Part shown: in pieces, positions 59,903 through 64,000 of the stretch
How positions within the stretch are numbered: position 1 is the first letter of the stretch
How the letters are laid out: every line of letters starts with the position of its first letter
NCBI RefSeq assembly: GCF_051020955.1
Contig: NC_135013.1
Span: 35,603,302-35,667,301, forward strand
Source: Megalopta genalis
Lineage: Eukaryota; Arthropoda; Insecta; Hymenoptera; Halictidae
Length of the DNA: 64,000 bases
Direction of reading: 5' to 3'
Program-made: the position numbers and the translations under genes
Notes under the pieces: model-generated
Seen by the model: only the letters and a program-made list of their open reading frames with translations
What the model was told of the DNA's origin: nothing
Databases searched by the model: none

Positions 59903-59930
59903 CCGAGTCGAGCCGAGTCGAGCCGAGCCG
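59903..59930. repeat. (CCGAGTCGAG)n 10-mer repeat
   Basis: Nearly three copies of a CCGAGTCGAG unit with a CCGAGCCG end. Confidence 0.85.
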
Positions 59931-62900
59931 GGTGAAGTAATGGGAAGAGTAATGGAATTAGTCGGCGATCGGACACGTCGGAGACACGAGCCGATAGGCA
60001 GGTGCATTTCGTCGGCGACGATATGGGAGAGGCGAACGGAGAAATTGTTTGCGGTCGCCGGATAGCGGAACACAGGGAAATCTAATATGCCGCCGCGCCG
60101 TTACTTTCTATTGATTATGCCGCTGCTCGATCGCGCTCGGCCACCGTAATAACGTAATTTGCGGTCCCCGGGAAGTGCATCGTGGCACTTGACGTATATA
60201 TACGCGGCCTCTCGCTCTTGATGCACTTGGACGCTCCCTCGATGCACCGGCAGATGCGTCGCGGTTCCATGCAGAATGCACGGACTCTGGAACTTTGGAC
60301 GGGATACGTTCGCGGGAATTTCGAGCGGGCGGCGCTCCGCAGTTTTGGTCGAATGAATTTTTAAGCAGCTCGAAAACGCTCCGCGAGGCTGTGAAACGAT
60401 TCGCGACGCACGGCCGCAACGTTTCGTCAGCTTTCGGATTAAATGCTGCAAACTCCCTTCAACTCGAGTCGAAGCATCGCGACGTTTCGTTCGCCGGTGG
60501 ATCCACCGCGCCCGAAACGATCGGTTCTTTATTTCGAAATTATTGGAAACGATCGAATAAATTTCATTGTTCGAGCGCGTACCGGGTTGTAACATAAATT
60601 CGCGACCTTAAACGCGCCTTATCGGCGGAAAAAACGGGGGAGCAAGATCGTCGAATAATTTCCGAGCCCGCGGTACCCTTGAGACCCGCGTATCGTGCAC
60701 GAAACAACCGCATCAATTATTCAGTGAATTTCAATCGCAACGCGAGCCGTGTTACTCCCGTTCCTCCCTGCCTGCCAGCCTGCCTCGCCTCGCCCCTTCT
60801 TTTTTTCTTTTCGTTTCGGGTTTCGCGGGCAACCTTGACACCGGCGATAAAAGACTACGGGAGCATCGGCTCGGCCCGTCTTTCGGAAAAAAGCCTTCCC
60901 CCGTATGCATTTTTCAACGAGTCTCGGACGTTGCGGAAACGCCGACGGATCGATGCTGGCCCGCGCAAACAACAACCGGGCAAAAAGCCAAATAATACAT
61001 CGACGATTCGATGTATCTCGGGAATTTCTTGTTCGATACCTTTTTATGGACGTTTCATTTTATCGGGTCGACTGCCACGACGGCTCGAACTGCTTCAAAG
61101 TTGGTAACGTTGCGATTCGGCGATCAACGGTTCGAAAGAAGCGAGTTCGTGTTCGGGAAGAGCCGCGAACGTGGACACGGATTTCCGTTTCCCTCGGGTA
61201 AACGTTCTCGAGGCAATTAAATCGCGCCGTTCGCCGCGCAGCTGCACGCGCCGTTTTTAGCGATCGTGGTCGTTGCGCGCGGCAAATGCCTCGGATAATA
61301 CAGCCCGAGCCGGCAGTTTATAAACGTCCGGAATAATTCTTGAAAATGAAGTCCTCGGGGAGCGCGGAAGAAGGGTCTGGGCTCGGCCGAGAAGGAGAAG
61401 GTTCTATTTTCCGTTGGGCTTCGCGGAGAAAGAATTTTTCCAGGATCCCCTCAAAGCCCTTGTTTATCTCCTGCCGACCGTGCGCCGTTGAATTTCCGAG
61501 AAATTGCGTTTCTTCGTGTTCCGAAGACGCTGGATGTCGCCGGTCTTGTTCGCGGTAACTCGATTTGCGCGGCGCTAGGCTCTGCCCCTTCTATCACCCT
61601 CTTTTTGTCACCACCTTCCTCTTTGTTATGGCAAAGTCGACGATCAAGGTGTTCACGGCGGTGCAGTCCTGTCCCTGTGTCCGAAGTAGCCGAGTGGCTC
61701 GTGCTCGTGTCCGTGGATACGATAACGATAAGTTATCGCGAGGTCGCTCGCTGGCTCGTTCAACGTTCAAGAATCGAACTTCGAGTTCGGAAGGATTGAA
61801 ATTATTCGACAAAATTTGTATTTCGATGACTCACGATCCGTCTGTCTTCGAGTCGGTTTTCAATGGTCGAGAGATGCGTTTATCGACGGTAGACACCGAA
61901 CGCATTATGCATATTGGACAGAGTTGCGTCATCAGCCGGAACTTGCGGTCGTTTGTCGACGTTTATGGTTGCGCACGGTCTTCGAAAGTCGACGGGGCCT
62001 AGGCAGATCGGAAATCGTCGGCATCGCGGGAACGGTCCGAAGAGCGCGGCGAACAGCGACCGACAACGTGTTATTTTCGATTCGCGAGTCGAATTACCGG
62101 AGAAACGACGATCCCGCGGGTCTCGTTCGGCGGAATTGTAAAGATCGAGTCGCGGAGTCGTAGCCCGGAGAAATATCGCGGTCGAGGAATCGCGAATGGA
62201 AGGAAATCGGCCGCAAATGGCAGCTTTTTCCCGGTGTTTTATTAACCGCCGGATCCAATTTGTCCGTCCGCGTCGAATGCCAGGCGATTTTCCTGGCGGG
62301 CAGGTAAGATCGAGTGGCCTCGCGTCTCGACCAATTCCGCGGCAAGAATCGACGGTGCATCGATCGAGGCGAGGATCGATTCCTCGGCGACGCTTCGAGC
62401 TGCACCGCGGCGATTCGCTTTAACGCCTCTCGCCGTCTCTCGCTCTTCTCTCGGTCTTCTTCGAATCGTCCGTCGAGAACGCGAATTATCGAGCCCCTAA
62501 GAATTACGATCCCCGATCGGCGAGTAAATTCCGCGTCGCGTCGGTCCGGCGAACGTCCGCGAGACGCTCTTCGCGTTTATCGCGCGAAGCTTTCGGTCTT
62601 CGATGCTGTAAAATCGTCGATCTCGTGGCAGAATAAATAAGACGGAGATCCACGGTTCGCGTTCGCGAAGAAAGAGAGTTCAACGTTGTTTCGCAGGGCG
62701 GTTGCTCCGTTTGAAAACGGAATTATTATTCTTGATTTTCGTCTTAGATTGCGAAAGCATCGCTTAAAATGTCGGACACTCGTAGCCGAGCAGACTGAAT
62801 AAAGGAGATGAAAACACAAACTGCGTTTGCCGCATAAATTCTGCTTTGTATCGGGCCACGGAGGCGCGGTGGGGGGAGAGTTTCATGAATACGGAACGAT

Positions 62901-62945
62901 GGAATTGTAGCGTTTTGCAGCTTGGCGGAGACAATCTAGTCCGCG

Positions 62946-63019
62946 CGGCTTTCGGCTCTCGGCTCTCGGCTCTCGGCTTTCGGCTTTCGGCTTTCGGCTT
63001 TCGGTTTTCGGCTTTCGGC
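62946..63019. repeat. Heptamer minisatellite (GGCTYTC)n
   Basis: About ten tandem heptamers that change from CGGCTCT to CGGCTTT across the array, with one CGGTTTT unit. Directly repeated without spacers. Confidence 0.92.
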
Positions 63020-63529
63020 GAGCGCCGCGTGCAGCAATGCGGCAGTTCCTTATGAAAATATCAGGAGATAGGGCGAGAACGAGTCGCGAAGTGTCAAAGA
63101 GATTACAGAATGGCGAGATAGGTTCTCTCTCGTGGATCTCGAAACGCTGCCGAGGGTGGAGGAAGCCGAGGCTTTTCTTGCTAATGAGAGTTTATCGTAA
63201 TCGCGCTTTCGACTAAAAGCTCGATGGAGTCGGCTAAACGGGAGAACAAATAATTTTCGAACGCCGATGAAAATCGTCCTCCGCGTATCGCGGGAAATAT
63301 TTCATTAACCAGGCGGAAATTCGAATCGCTAAAATCGTCGCCTCGATCTCCGGTTGCAAATCGCAAAAGGGTGAATCGGCGGTGGCACCTGGGTGGCGCG
63401 AGAGCAACGATCGCGGATCGCGGCACGAATCCAGGACAGTTCGATGTTTCTTCGACGCAGGTGCTCGCCTAGGTATCGCGCTCCGAGCCAGCCGCGTTAT
63501 CTCTCTTCCCCCTTATCCTCGGCCGCGCG

Positions 63530-63590
63530 TCGCGGCGCGGCGCATCCATTCATCGCGCGGCGCGGCGCGGCGTGGCGCGGCGGGCAAGAC
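63530..63590. repeat. (GCGGC)n-rich tract
   Basis: Two blocks of GGCGCGGC-type pentamers separated by about 20 nt. Confidence 0.8.
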
Positions 63591-64000
63591 GCTCGGCACC
63601 CGGCCCGCTCCATTCACCTACACCAAGTGAACGAGTGTGGCGTGCGCGCGTGTCCGCTTTCCTTCGCGATGCGGCGAGGCCTTTGCATACGCCGACACTG
63701 CCGACACGCGTGTCCGTGATTCAGCCGGACCGATGCGGCGCGGCGCGCTTTCCTTCGTCGTGCCTTCGCTTTTCAGGCTTTTGGCCTTTGAAGTCGTTCG
63801 CGTCGAAGTTCGTTTCCCGTCCCGTCCCATGCCTTGGCATTGAAAGCCGGCAAATATGAGCGGCGATGCGGGAGAGCGAGACTCGAGACGACGCGGAATA
63901 AGATAGCCGCGAAAATAGCCGGAACGCTGCCGTCCGATCGGTGTCGGACGCTCCTCCGTTCGCGAGGAGCGTGGGTTAGTCGAACGGCACTTCGAACGCC

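Larger units (their letters stand above)
58810..64000. other. Stretch without a supported gene
   Basis: 58830-59220 is rich in GTG and CGG words and resembles a 5' UTR or promoter block, but no clear start or donor was settled. Simple repeats occur at 59903 and 62946. The stretch at 63530-63590 is a GCGGC-rich tract. Confidence 0.55.

Noticed and set aside
61673..61760. tRNA-like GTAGCCGAGTGGC word
   Set aside because: It resembles a Ser/Leu tRNA A box, but no matching B box or acceptor-stem pairing is found at the right distance.
62946..63019. CRISPR-like repeated units
   Set aside because: Units are contiguous 7-mers without spacers, and the DNA is eukaryotic. It is a minisatellite.

Overview
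The window is eukaryotic nuclear DNA. It looks like an insect, most likely a hymenopteran such as a bee or wasp. Reasons: genes are split by short GT-AG introns (often 75-400 nt), the exons of the main gene are strongly G/C-ending, microsatellites are plentiful, and CpG is abundant even in non-coding DNA. Species cannot be named from the sequence alone. There are no bacterial operons, CRISPR arrays, rRNA genes or convincing tRNA genes.

Region 1 (1-22035, + strand) is the 3' three quarters of one large gene that I recognise as outspread (osp), the insect counterpart of myosin phosphatase Rho-interacting protein (MPRIP/p116Rip). Thirteen coding exons (3797 to 20215) join with consistent phases into about 2083 codons. 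They give the tail after the first PH domain (PH1 itself lies upstream of the window), a Ser/Pro linker, a complete second PH domain, a very long coiled-coil region carried mainly by one 2.8-kb exon, and an S/P/R-rich tail ending near 20215. A 1.8-kb 3' UTR with a poly(A) signal at 22030 follows. The 5.3-kb intron at 4992-10265 holds a 200-bp foldback element.

Region 2 (22343-27932, + strand) starts only about 310 nt after the osp poly(A) signal. Fourteen exons join in frame into an 890-residue helical-repeat (ARM/HEAT-like) protein without an obvious catalytic domain. A MEI1-like identity is possible but unproven. One of its introns carries a TA-flanked MITE.

Region 3 (28710-31756, - strand) is convergent with region 2. 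Three exons encode a 118-residue secreted protein with six cysteines and a conserved-looking acidic C-terminal motif.

Region 4 (about 31757-64000) contains no coding gene I can support. It holds many simple repeats, a candidate 5' non-coding exon at 47189-47282 with a strong splice donor, and a TATA-type promoter candidate at 58622 followed by a 44-codon small ORF. It may be intergenic DNA or long introns of a gene whose coding exons lie outside the window.

All exon boundaries were read by eye from splice signals and phase. No transcript or database evidence was available.
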